Positions 1 to 11,700 of a stretch of 64,000 nucleotides of DNA are shown piece after piece. Below the pieces are notes generated by a model. That model was given only the letters and a program-made list of their open reading frames with translations, had not been told where the DNA came from and did not search any database. Position numbers and translations under genes: made by a program. The DNA comes from Bimastos eiseni (taxonomy: Eukaryota > Annelida > Clitellata > Crassiclitellata > Lumbricidae). Location: the NCBI GenBank assembly GCA_959347315.1, contig OY365806.1, forward strand, positions 27,628,815 to 27,692,814, given 5' to 3'. Within the stretch, counting starts at the first letter, position 1. Each line of letters starts with the position of its first letter.

Positions 1-136
1 AAAAGCCGGATATTAATTTTACCAGACGTTAATAGCTTTGCCTTCCTTAATAAGTCGAAGTCAGTCGGACGTTTGGCAGCCACAACCGATGAAGATGACT
101 GACAAAATCTTGTTAACGTGTTAGGATACGTAACGC

Positions 137-1081
137 GTGTGGCAGCCTGCTATAGACGCCTCTATCATTCAATCTATGGAGGATAGAGGCAGCTTGCTAG
201 ATGCCTCTATCATTCAATCTGTTGAGGATATAGGCAGCCTGCTAGACTCCTCCATAATTCAATGTATGGAGGATAGAGGAAGCCTGCTAGATGCCTCTAT
301 AATTCAATCTATTGAGGATATAGGCAGCCTGCTAGACGCCTCCAGTATTCAATCTATGGAGGATAGAGGAAGCCTGCTAGATGCCTCTATCATTCAATCT
401 ATTGAGGATAGAGACAGCCTGCTAGACGCCTTCATTATTCAATCTACAGATGATAGAGGAAGCCTGCTAGATGCCTCTATCATTCAATCTATTGAGGATA
501 GAGACAGCCTGCTCGACGCCTGCATTATTCAATCTACAGAGGATAGAGGAAGCCGGCTAGAAGCCTCTATCATTCAATCTATTGAGAATATAGGCAGCCT
601 GCTAGACGCCTCCATTATTCAATCTACAGAGGATAGAGGAAGCCTGCTAGATGCCTCTATCATTCAATCTATTGAGGATAGAGACAGCCTGCTCGACGCC
701 TGCATTATTCAATCTACAGAGGATAGAGGAAGCCGGCTAGATGCCTCTATCATTCAATCTATTGAGAATATAGGCAGCCTGCTAGACGCCTCCGTTATTC
801 AATCTATGGAGGATAGAGGAAACCTGCTAGATGCCTCTATCATTCAATCTATTGAGAATATAGGCAGCCTGCTAGACGCCTTCATTATTCAATCTATGGA
901 GGATAGAGGAAGCCTGCTAGATGCCTCTATCATTCAATCTATTGAGGATATAGGCAGCCTGCTAGACGCCTCCATTATTCAATCTATGGAGGATAGAGGA
1001 AGCCTGCTAGATGAGGCATCATTCAACCTATGTATGGTGGATAATTTCAAAAGAAATGCATTAAGCGAAGAGCAAAGTTAG
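137..1081 (+). CDS. Possible exon made of 15-residue acidic repeats (unknown protein)
   Basis: An open frame of 314 codons runs from just after a stop at 131-133 to a stop at 1079-1081. It has no ATG at its left end, so if real it is an internal or 3' exon; an acceptor such as the CAG at 142-144 is possible. Nineteen 15-residue units (D-A-S-I-I-Q-S-x-E-D-x-x-S-L-L) are followed by a non-repeat tail of 23 residues ending S-E-E-Q-S. Units alternate strictly between two types (I-E-D/N and M/T-E-D). The consensus DNA of the two types differs at about six sites, mostly third codon positions and mostly synonymous, which favours translation. Against this, the 45-bp period is a multiple of three, so an open frame is expected even in non-coding satellite DNA. 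I recognise no family and cannot assign a function. Confidence 0.33.
   Translation: MWQPAIDASIIQSMEDRGSLLDASIIQSVEDIGSLLDSSIIQCMEDRGSLLDASIIQSIEDIGSLLDASSIQSMEDRGSLLDASIIQSIEDRDSLLDAFIIQSTDDRGSLLDASIIQSIEDRDSLLDACIIQSTEDRGSRLEASIIQSIENIGSLLDASIIQSTEDRGSLLDASIIQSIEDRDSLLDACIIQSTEDRGSRLDASIIQSIENIGSLLDASVIQSMEDRGNLLDASIIQSIENIGSLLDAFIIQSMEDRGSLLDASIIQSIEDIGSLLDASIIQSMEDRGSLLDEASFNLCMVDNFKRNALSEEQS
155..1009. repeat. 45-bp minisatellite, 19 units, arranged as 90-bp dimers
   Basis: Nineteen head-to-tail 45-bp units with no indels. Two unit types alternate, giving a 90-bp higher-order period. Units 8-10 recur almost exactly as units 12-14, indicating a later 180-bp duplication. See the overlapping possible exon. 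Confidence 0.95.
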
Positions 1082-3290
1082 GCTATATATATTATGTATG
1101 TGATTGAATAGAATTAATGCCATATATACAGAGATTAACAGTTAGAGTGAGAGACATATATAAACAGTCAGAGAGACACAGAGAGGAAGAAACCGATTAT
1201 TGCATGGCAACTGATACAAGCTGAAGGGTACTAAAAAATTATTACCAGTGGTAGACACAAGTAATTGTGTTCCTGTTTTGATGAGTTTTGTTGTTTTTTG
1301 CGGTTTTTTTGAGTTTTCAGTCACCATGACCTTGAAGCTCATTGGGTTTCCTGACATTTTTTAAAATTAATTTAGTGTTTGCAGGAAATTTCACAACATT
1401 TCTTAGTTGTTGACTAGTTATTAAGGTTCCCACTGTTGCATTATATGCTTAGCTGACTTGAAATGGGCAGAACAGTAAAAGCAGGCAGCTTACATCGATG
1501 GCAGGTAGGCCTACCCACTTCTGTGATAAATCTGCCACACTTCTCCTACTGGACCTGCCTTTCGAAGATGAGCAAATCGTTTACAAACAAGTGGCCATCC
1601 ACCTAGCATGTACACAAATACATCCGGAAATATTTGTCCCTAGGGGTAATGCAGCATAGAAGTTACACCTCTCCCACAGTCATACTTGTCTTGTATATAG
1701 TATTTGTCAGATATCTGTTCAGTGGCTCATTTGGTGGCCTATAATAGACAAATAATAATAAAAGTCTCACCACCACTCCATTTCCTACGCGTTCATGTAC
1801 TGTCAGTACACCCGTCACTCATTATGCGTAAACTATGCACTTCGGTTAACCCCACCCCTCCTGGCCCTACAAGCATGCATACTATCTAGATGGTTCCCAG
1901 TTTGGCTGCAATGATTGTATTCTGTATGGAAAACTGGGTGGAACAGTGTTTTCATTACGAACCTGGCGAGGAGGTTAAGTACAGTTTGTGAGTTTTGCGT
2001 GACTTCTACGTGATGCCGGTGGGTTAAAGATATGCACCAATAGACAGAGGGAAATTAGGGCATCGTGGCCGAGTTTAAAACTGCATAGGAGATGACAACT
2101 ACATGTAAGGTCTGTTATTCTCAGTGGCACCACAATATGTACATCCAAATAATAATAATAAGAATAATAATAATAACGCCGACTTATATGGCGCCATAAA
2201 CACGGCCGTACCACTGTAAGGGCGCCTTACAAAACTACAGAGAAGTTAGCAGACAGGATAAGCCCATAGTGAATAAGTAGGATTTCAACTTGGTCTTGAA
2301 GGAGTCTACTGAGTTGGTCAGTCTAATAGCAGGCGGAAGACTGGCATTCCACTTTGGACTCTGTGGAGTGGCTTCACTAGAAACATGGTTATTTAACCTA
2401 AAGAAAGCAAAAACAACGTCTGTTGGTAAGCTTCAATCATTATGATTTTGTGTGCTATGTGGAGCATGACAGAGCACCATACATTCATTTTTGCTGGCCA
2501 GTCAGTCAACCATGACACAGTGAGTGGGCAGAATCTTTTTGTCTATATCATTCCATAGTGAATAACTGGGAATATGGTCAATCACCAGAAGCTGGAAAAC
2601 AGCTTAACAAATACATCAAACTACGTTGCACGCTCCTAAAACCTAAAAGCACGGTTACTCCAGCACTAATGTTGAAAGTCTCGCTTTAATCTCGTTAAGG
2701 TTAGACAGTTTACTTTTCTATTTACTAGTTCTCATTAAAATGGTAAGCTAAACGAGCAATAAAAAAGCATAGACATGTTTACAAGAAGACCTAAAATCTA
2801 GCACACATCAGAAGTCTATAAATGAATGATCATTGCACACTGGGAGAACAGAATTGAACACTTCATACGGCACACTCCTTATGCAACACTATATATCGGT
2901 ATCTAGAGTTGAATGACATCTAAAACCTGATGGACTCTAGAATTTTGATGTTAACATTACCTTGACTAATGCCATTATTATTCTATATTCTAATATGTTT
3001 TTATCTGAATTCACACCATTTGCTTGATTAAGAAACCTGTCCTTGTAACTGGTTAACCTGAGAAATTTAAAATGAAGTCTGAATAGACTCTGATCATTAA
3101 CTCATTATCATCAGTATATCCCTACTCACAGTTAACACGCGTCTTCTCTTTCTTTCGATATATATACCATCTACTCTTACTAAATACAAAATTGCAAAAA
3201 AACACTGCTTACACACCTGCACTTACAAATAGCGCACATGATAGATACAGTTACCAGAGAAAACTGAGCAAGAACACAGGCATCTCAGTC
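1082..3290. other. No gene seen; contains one LINE-like 3' tail
   Basis: Short open frames only, none with recognisable protein features or splice context. Around 2148-2260 there is an (ATA)n tract next to a GCGCC-rich segment. This resembles the 3' ends of other LINE-like fragments in the window, in minus orientation. The rest shows nothing I can name. Confidence 0.5.
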
Positions 3291-3337
3291 AGGACTTAAT
3301 TGTATAATTCAGAATATTGGTCACCTCTTGTAGGGCC

Positions 3338-3453
3338 ACACAGAGAGAGACAGAGACATGGCCACACAGAGAGAGAGAGAGAGAGACATGGCCATGCAGA
3401 GAGAGAGACAGACAGTGAGAGAGAGAAAGAGAGAGAGATTGAGAGAGACAGAC

Positions 3454-3487
<34 letters not shown>

Positions 3488-3690
3488 GGCCACCCAGAGA
3501 GACAGAGACATGGCCACACAGAGAGAGAAAAACAAAGACATGGCCACACAGAGAGAGAGAGACAGAAACATGGCCATGGAGAGAGAGAGAGACATGGACA
3601 TACAGAGAGACAGACAGACAGACAGAGACATGGCCACCCAGAGAGAGACAGAAACATGGCCATACAGAGAGAGACAGTTAACTCCTGGCC
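3338..3690. repeat. GA-rich minisatellite with GACATGGCCACACAGAGAGA units
   Basis: Irregular repeats of a roughly 20-24 bp unit (GACATGGCC followed by A-C-A-GAGAGA runs) mixed with pure (GA)n. The open frames on both strands here (Arg/Glu-rich on plus, Leu/Ser-rich on minus) are by-products of the purine/pyrimidine asymmetry, not genes. Confidence 0.9.
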
Positions 3691-3749
3691 TGTATAAACT
3701 TTCAGTCCTGACTGCAGCGGCTCTGAACAACGGCTGATTTTCATGATGG

Positions 3750-5795
3750 AATGGTGCCGACGTTATATAGGAGTTAACAAATATGATTGGCTTTATTCAT
3801 GTGCAAGATTGTTTGAGTGTACATGCAGATATAGCTTGTAAGTGGTTCTGTGATGCATGAGCAGCCAATGGTTCTGAACACAATCTTCATCCAACAGATG
3901 TGTGGTTCAACATAAAACCTTGTCAGATTCTGCTCATTCAGGCAAAACACTGACAAGAAGCTGCAGCAACAACTCAGATGTTGAGCACCATCTGCAACAG
4001 GCAGCTTCGAGCACATCAAATCTAGCGAGGGGACAAACATCTCTATGCTGAATAAATGAAAATGCTAAAAAAAAAACAATGAAAAAACAAAAATAAATAA
4101 TAAATGCAAATAGAAATGTGTGGTTACATTTGACAAAGTACTGCAAAATCATATTACTTTTCAGAAGATTGTGTTTGTTTCATTCACTCAGCCTTTACCT
4201 CGCTTACACGATAAAATACTATCATATTCAGTAGACCTGGCCAAAACAACCATCATGTGCAATCATCACCAATATACACACAACTTGCACTGCACTACAC
4301 TGTTCTCATACAATTGGTATTAATCTGAAACAGAATTCTTTAGTTCGTTCGCTCAACTGAACATCAAATTTCTGCTTTGCTTATGCTGCAGTGTACTCGC
4401 CTTTAAAATAGTTTTGTATATAGAAAAGAGCTTTCAAAAGGCTTTCTACAAGTGCCCAGCTACTTACAGTCTCAAAAGATCACAGAATGTCCTAAACTCA
4501 ATTGTCAAAAGCACAATCAAATATTTTATCTAAAAAATCAGAGTACTGATAATGTTTGAAAATCAGAAAAACTTATAATTTATGAATATCAAGCTTTCTT
4601 TGAAGATCAAATATTTTTTTCAATTTACTGTTAATTCATTAATACACAAGTATACAAAGAGGCACATTTCAAATATAAGGCAAAAAGTGCATTTTAAATT
4701 GTTAAAAAGCAGCATAGTTGTAAGTGATATGCAATAATGGTATGAATAAGAAATGCTTTCTTGCCCTGCACATCAAATATGATATCATACAAAACATAGA
4801 AATCGCAATGACATGTTAATAAGAAAACTATGAACGCCAGACTTGCAAAAAAGACTTAGAAAATGGTGTATAAAAATGGCTGAGAGCTGAGGAAAACAGC
4901 GACAGAGAATGGGAGACTGAGAATGTTGAACACTATAATAGGGAGATAAACTTCATTTGAAAGAAGAAGAACGAATGGCGTTGGATTCTCAGAACAGCAT
5001 CTTCTTTTTCTTCAAAGTGCTAAAATCAAACAAACATCGTCTGTAAAGCCAAGATGATTCACAATCATGAAAAAAGCACCACACAGCAAAGTAATAAGCA
5101 ATCACAAACTCAATAGGCAAAACTGACAGTTGGATTTGTATTTACATGACATTGAAACAATGTTTAATTCAATTCAATATTCATTTAATATTAAAACAAA
5201 GCTGTCACAACTGTAACTTATTCAATTTGAACACTGCTCAAGATTTTCTAAATAGTGCTTCATAGCATGAAACAAATGACAAAGGTATCCACATTAAATT
5301 CTTGTTTAAGGGGTGGAAAAAACTGAAACAACCAACCCCTTTAGCCATTTATGTGACATATCCGTCACCTTGATGTTTTATCGTGGTCTTAAATCCTCTT
5401 AGTTAGAAATACTTAGACTATGAGGAAGCCTGAGGACGCTAAATAGCTAATAATAATCTAACTTTGATATGCAAACATTCTCAGATCAACTGACCTTGTA
5501 TCTGATTTAACAATTTTGAGAACGAGGTAAAATGTATCTATCTGGTTCAAAGTTCAACTAGACATGCAACATGCCTCAAAAACTCAAATTAAAACCCTAA
5601 ACTCTAATGAATTTCTCTTTAAGAGGTGCTATTTAAATCTAGGATCACATTACACTACACACATACATAAATGCAACCACTGAGTAATCTAAACAATAGT
5701 GGACATGGCTGAACATCTACACTGAACAACCATTTTCTTGGTCAGACCGACCCCGCTATCGAGTTGTACTGCCCCTAGTAATACAGGAGGAACAG
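3750..5795. other. Gene-free; probably includes the septin 3' UTR
   Basis: No convincing open frame or repeat family. Since the septin stop codon lies at 5796-5798 on the minus strand, its 3' UTR must extend into this stretch. I could not fix the polyadenylation site. Confidence 0.45.
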
Positions 5796-8700
5796 TCATT
5801 CAGAGGACAAACAAATTATTTCATTATTGACATATACAGGTGTTGTTTGAATGCTGTCAATGATTTCATCTGACCTTGTTGGATCGACTTCAAACTGCTT
5901 CTGTTGCTCGTCCCACGTGTCTTTCTCGGTTTCAAACGTCTGTCGCTTCTCGTGTAACTCCTTCTCCTGCTGAACCAGACTTTTCTTCATCTGCTCTGCT
6001 CTGTGCTGAAGCTACCACACATCAACAGTTGCATTCAATCAAAAGAATTGAGCTACACTCTCGATAGCAGATGCATTTTTTTCGGTCATTATTACTATCA
6101 GCTGAAGCATTCACCTCGGCCGAATAACACGTTTTAGGCAATATTCGACAAGTAGTCGTTTTCAGCAAATGTTTTACAAATACATTGCAACAAATTCTAA
6201 ATAATCATAATTTTGTTAAAACATTGTTTCATTTATAAATCACCAAAAAATCACAATTTCCATGGTCACAACAGAAGTCAAGTCCATTTCATTGATTAGT
6301 TATTTATTTAAAACCCAAAAATGTATACGGTAGCTATAAAAAAAAAATTTGTTTAATAATATCTTATTACATGAAAATGTGGAGATTTGCAAATGGAACA
6401 AATGCTACTCGGATCCAGATCTGGCAAATAGTACATCGAGATACTTGGATTCGAGTAAAACATCTACCTGGATGACCATAATTGTTACACTACATGACTA
6501 AATTCCAACTTCACTGTTCATCAGCATCGACGAGATATTGCAATCTTGACGATGCTGAGGTTATTTTGTGGCAACCATGGTTTGTTTTGCAGTTGATAGT
6601 CGTTTCAGATTTCCAAATAGGTTTCATTAGAATGATTGATCGTTTGAGGCATGCATTTGAATGTATAGAAACTCACTTCGACTTCAGAGTCCTTCAATTT
6701 GTTCAGTTTCTCTTTGACTTTGAGTTCAAAGACTTGTTCCATTTCAGCCTCCATCTTCTTTAATTTGTGAACGTGTTCCTTCTTCTCATCCTCCATCTGC
6801 AAAAGTGGACTCCTGCAAAAAACATATTAATTAATTAATTAATAACAAGTAATCCCTTGCCTTCCCGACATATATTACGCAAGTTGCATTAACTTATTCG
6901 CAGTTACATTATTAAACAGACATTTATATTGCATAAATGAACAAAACCAACTTAAGAGTTTCTTATAGAAAGTCATGGCAGCACATTTCCAATCATTCAA
7001 GCAAGCATAAAAGTTTTAATGCCTTTTGCTTTGATACAAAGTCATAATAACCTATCAAATTAACACACTTTCAAATGTTGGTGAAAAGATGTTACGGCAA
7101 ATATGCTGCAACAATGACAATTACACAACAAGGATAATAATAATTATCAAAGGAGTAACTTACTTATTAACAGCATTCTTCGCTTTGTTGCTGTCACTTG
7201 TAACAGACGAGAGGAGTCGAACGTAGCGAAAGTTTTCATAGTGAACATTGCTCGTCACTTCCTTTAAATCCTGCATATGTGTTCTAAAACAACGGGAAAA
7301 AACAGAAATAAAGTCGAATAAGTAGGTATATTCTTTATTTAACCAACTGCATATCCATACTCTGGTCAACAATACATTTAAAAGTACAACATTCTAATAA
7401 AATAATGACCATAGCATTAAAGAGCTCGACTGGTTGGCTGAAACAATTCCACAGTCAGCCTGTTCCTAATTCAACCGATGGTCATGTATGTGCACAGATG
7501 AACATCAGTATGCGACATCTTTTAGTTTATGAAGCACTTCATACGATGGCTCTTCATTATGCATCTTTCAACCACATCATATATATGATTATTTGTAATG
7601 AAGCTAATATTATATCTGAATCTTTGGTTTAAAATTGGATGAGTGCTGCTGAATTGCTTATTACACGGAATTTTCACAAGACAAAGCTGTCCTGAGGATT
7701 CAGGTAGGACTCTGGTTAATATTAAATGTGTGGCACGGTGGTCAATTGGCTAGAGCGTTCGGCCCATAATGCTCAGTGTGTACTTAGTGAGTGGATTCGA
7801 TCCTTGTCTGAGGCGTAACTGTGCAAGTCCTTCGTGCACAATTGCTCTGCAGTACAAAGAATAAAATTTAAAAAATTCAGAATAATAAGTTTGCATTTCA
7901 ATAGCCATTTATTGATCTGAGGCTAAACTACTACTCTGTAGAAGTTTCTATAATTATGCAAGATAATGCTATAAAAATGTATTGGTTGCAAACCATTGTT
8001 TCTCTGCATTATAAAATTAAAAAATTCTGCTTAGCTACAGCCACTAGTTTATTAACCACTAGCGATTCAACCAGTGAATGCGGCCATGTAAGCAGTAATT
8101 GGCTAGTTCCTGTTACCTTAGCATCATATGTACAAAATTAACGTTTTTTTAAAAGATAACAAAGCAGGCACTGATTACAGCTGTATGCAGATTCAGTTAT
8201 ATGGTTCACCTTAAACTTAGTACAGGAAGGTAAAGGATGCTTCCATGTGCTGCCAGTTCTCTAACTAATTAACACCTAGACTAAAAATTTATTATCCCAA
8301 CATCTTTAAAATTCCTCTGACTACCCAGTCCTTCACTGGGGCCCTCTAGGGGAGTATCATGGACTATCCAGGGAATGATTATTTACAGTATTTACACCCT
8401 GAATCGATCAAACAACCTATTCACCTTGAACCAATCACTGTTTAAAATACATTAAAAACAACATACCAAAATGTTTCAAATTAGATTAGACCATTGTGAA
8501 GTAATATTAAAAGAAATATTTAAGACATAAAATAGGTACATGTACTAAAGAAATTAAACGTGAGCAACTTGGAAATCATACTGACCTGATGAGCATATTA
8601 CGAAGGGCCAGAAAATCATTATGTTCAAGGTTCTCAACTACAAAGATAAGTAAAACATTTATGTTAAAAATCAACTGGAAAATATCAATTATAAAAAATA

Positions 8701-11700
8701 AGCAATACTGCATAAAAAATTTACATCTCTTTCCACAGCATTGGGGTTAACTTAGAAGCAAGTCTACTTTGTTATTTCAACTTAATTAAAAATGAATCTT
8801 TTTATCTTGCATAGGGCATCATTCGCTATGGCACCCACAATGACTCTGATATCACCACTAATTGATATCATCACCATGAAACTTCTACAGAAAAAATCTT
8901 CACAGCTAAATTTTATTTTACCCAGTATGACTCTTAGCTCGAACGAATATTAGAGTAGATCAATTTTAGAAACAACACTGGATGCTTACAAAGTACATTC
9001 ACCCTAGACATATTTCTGAAACTGACCTTCAACAATTCCCCAGGGATAGGCTCTGCCACGAACTTTCTTCCCTTGACATTCGACAACTGCATTACTTCCA
9101 ATTACAGCAAATGGTACTCTCTCCTGTTTGCATTCGAAAAGAAAAGCCACAATGCAAAGACATTACACCATGACAAAAGGTCACAAAGACAACTTGAGAA
9201 AAAAGATTATTTACCATATACAACATTCACATTCAAAAAGTTATTAAGGAAAACACAATTGTTGGCCAGTGGTTGAAGGAGAATTGCAAAATAAATCAAA
9301 ACCAAGGAAAATAAACGCAGTCGCCGATGTGTTTGGCTTAAGCATATGATCTGATATGTCATAGAATCTTAAATCTAGTCTTGATTACCTTCAACTTCTT
9401 CACAATTTTGTTTTCTTCTTCATCTTCACAATCTGGAAATTCATAGATTCTGATTCTGTGCTGAGCAATTTCATTCAAAATCTATAGAAAATATATACAT
9501 CAATAAAATCCCATTAAAATTAATTGAAAATAACACACAAGAGAATTCGTCATTATTACCCGCAATCAACCATATATACCTATATTAACTAGGGTTGTCA
9601 AAATTTTTGAAACACATGGCTCATTTTCAGTAGGTACCCAAAGGCTCCTCACAAGAAAAATACTTCAAGAATGCGTAAAAAGGTTGTTACTGAAGGCCAA
9701 TGTAGCACATAAAATGGCAGCTGATGATTTGCTAGTTGCTAACAGTCGATATTCAATAAATTACATGTATCTGCAAGATAATTAATAAATGAGGCACATT
9801 TTAATCAAAAGGTTTAAAAGTTACCTACACTGATGTAAAAACACACTGCAATGAGCAACAGGACAATTTGACTTAGGTTTACAAACATGGAGCACAGGTC
9901 ATTGTTAAATGTGCAACGTAATTATGAACAGCTTACTGTCTTCTTAAAATCACGACATTCATCGGACGTCATAGTGTCAGATTTTGCAATTAGTGGAACA
10001 ATGTTCACTTTTTCGTGCAAACGTTTCATGAATTCAATGTCCAATGGTTTCAGTCTGAAAACAAGAAATCTGTGAAAAAACCTGCATAAAATTTACCAGT
10101 ATAAAACCCAACCAGACACCTTTCAGCAGACTTCAGGAGAAGCAGCCTGAAATGTTGTATTTGACAGCTGTAAATGCAGGACTTCATCTTAAAAAGCATT
10201 CTTATTGACCCCCAACTCAATCTTTTTGAATACTTCCAGTAAATGAAAAATTTAAATGGTCACTTGCAGAAAAATACTGAAATAAGTGTCAAAGAACAAG
10301 AATTATGGTGCCAAAAACTTGCAAAGATAAATTCAAATGGCTAATGCTGCCTGCTAATATGTTTTTTGCAATATCTCTTGAACTGGCACTACATAAATTT
10401 GCAATTTACAATTGCATTGTAACATAAGCTCAGCCTATGAGATCACCATGTCAAAGCAGACAGAATCAACAGAATTGTAATGTAACAGATTTAATTCATT
10501 ATGCTATGTAATGAGAAACAGTTATTGATAGAGCAAATTGACCAACAAAAACTGATGCAGCTGATGTTGCTTACCCGTGGCCATTGGGTGAGATGAAATA
10601 GAGACAGCAGTGTACTCGGGTGTCTGGCATTGTTTTCCTGTTCACTCTTGACTCGCCATTCAGGTACTCATCGTACTGTCTCTCGATGTAATCGATCACT
10701 GGCTGCCAACTAATAACGGAATAAGACATACAAGTACATATCAAAAAATAATATTGGCTAATGGATAATGATCCAATATGGCACCCACTCAGATCCAATA
10801 TGTACGCACGTGACTAAGCATGTGACTATGACGATATGGCGGCTACTGTGAGTCAGATGCGTCTTACATTGGATGGATGGCCTCCAATCGGGTCCTCTTA
10901 AACCTTTCTAAAATGCAGCTTATTTGGTTGGGAGGACGTAGGCAACTTGAGGGTCTAGACATCTCCCGAATCACCTTGCTCTTTCCTCACATAACCTTTT
11001 CCCTCACAGTCCGTGATAAGGGAGTTACTCTTGACTCTGAGCTCACTCTCTCTCAACATGCAAACCTAATTGCCCGGAGCTGCTACTACCAGCTTTGTAA
11101 GCTACGAGTGCTATCTCGCTCTCTCACCAACGACGCGATTGCGGTTCTTGTTCATGCCTTTGTTACTGCTCGGGTTGACCATTGTTGTTCCTTACTTGCT
11201 GGTCTTCCTCTCGTGGTTCTGGGGTGGCTGGATCAGGTTCTGGGCTCAGCTGCTCGGCTTATTAGGCTCTTTCCTAAATTCTCCTCTGTTTCTGCATACA
11301 TGCATGATGTTTTGCATTGGCTGCATCTCGTACCGCATTGCTGCTCTTGTTTCGCGTTGCATTCTTGGTTGTGCTCCATCTTACTTGCGTGATCTCTGCT
11401 GCCCAGTGTCTGACGTTGCATCGAGTCAGGTGCTTTGCTCTTCGACGAGGGGTGAGCTTATATAGTTCCACGTACTAGCTTGGCTATTAGGCAACGCCGT
11501 TCTTTCTCAGTTGTGGGCCCTTCATTGTGGAATGATCTTCCATTTGATGTCCGCTCTTTGCTCGTGGCCCAACCATCAAGTTTTTACAAGTCCCTCAATA
11601 CCTTTTTCTTTAGTAGTGGCTGGGCTGAGAGCGCTCCTGAGTAGGTTTCTTGAAGGGGCGCTATATATTATATAAATGCTCATAGTGAATGAATGAATGA

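Noticed and set aside
3289..3744. Overlapping 107-151 codon ORFs on both strands
   Set aside because: All arise from the GA-rich minisatellite; low-complexity Arg/Glu or Leu/Ser peptides with no splice context.
7731..7862. Functional tRNA gene
   Set aside because: A and B boxes are present but the acceptor stem does not pair and a SINE body follows; a second copy has the same body.
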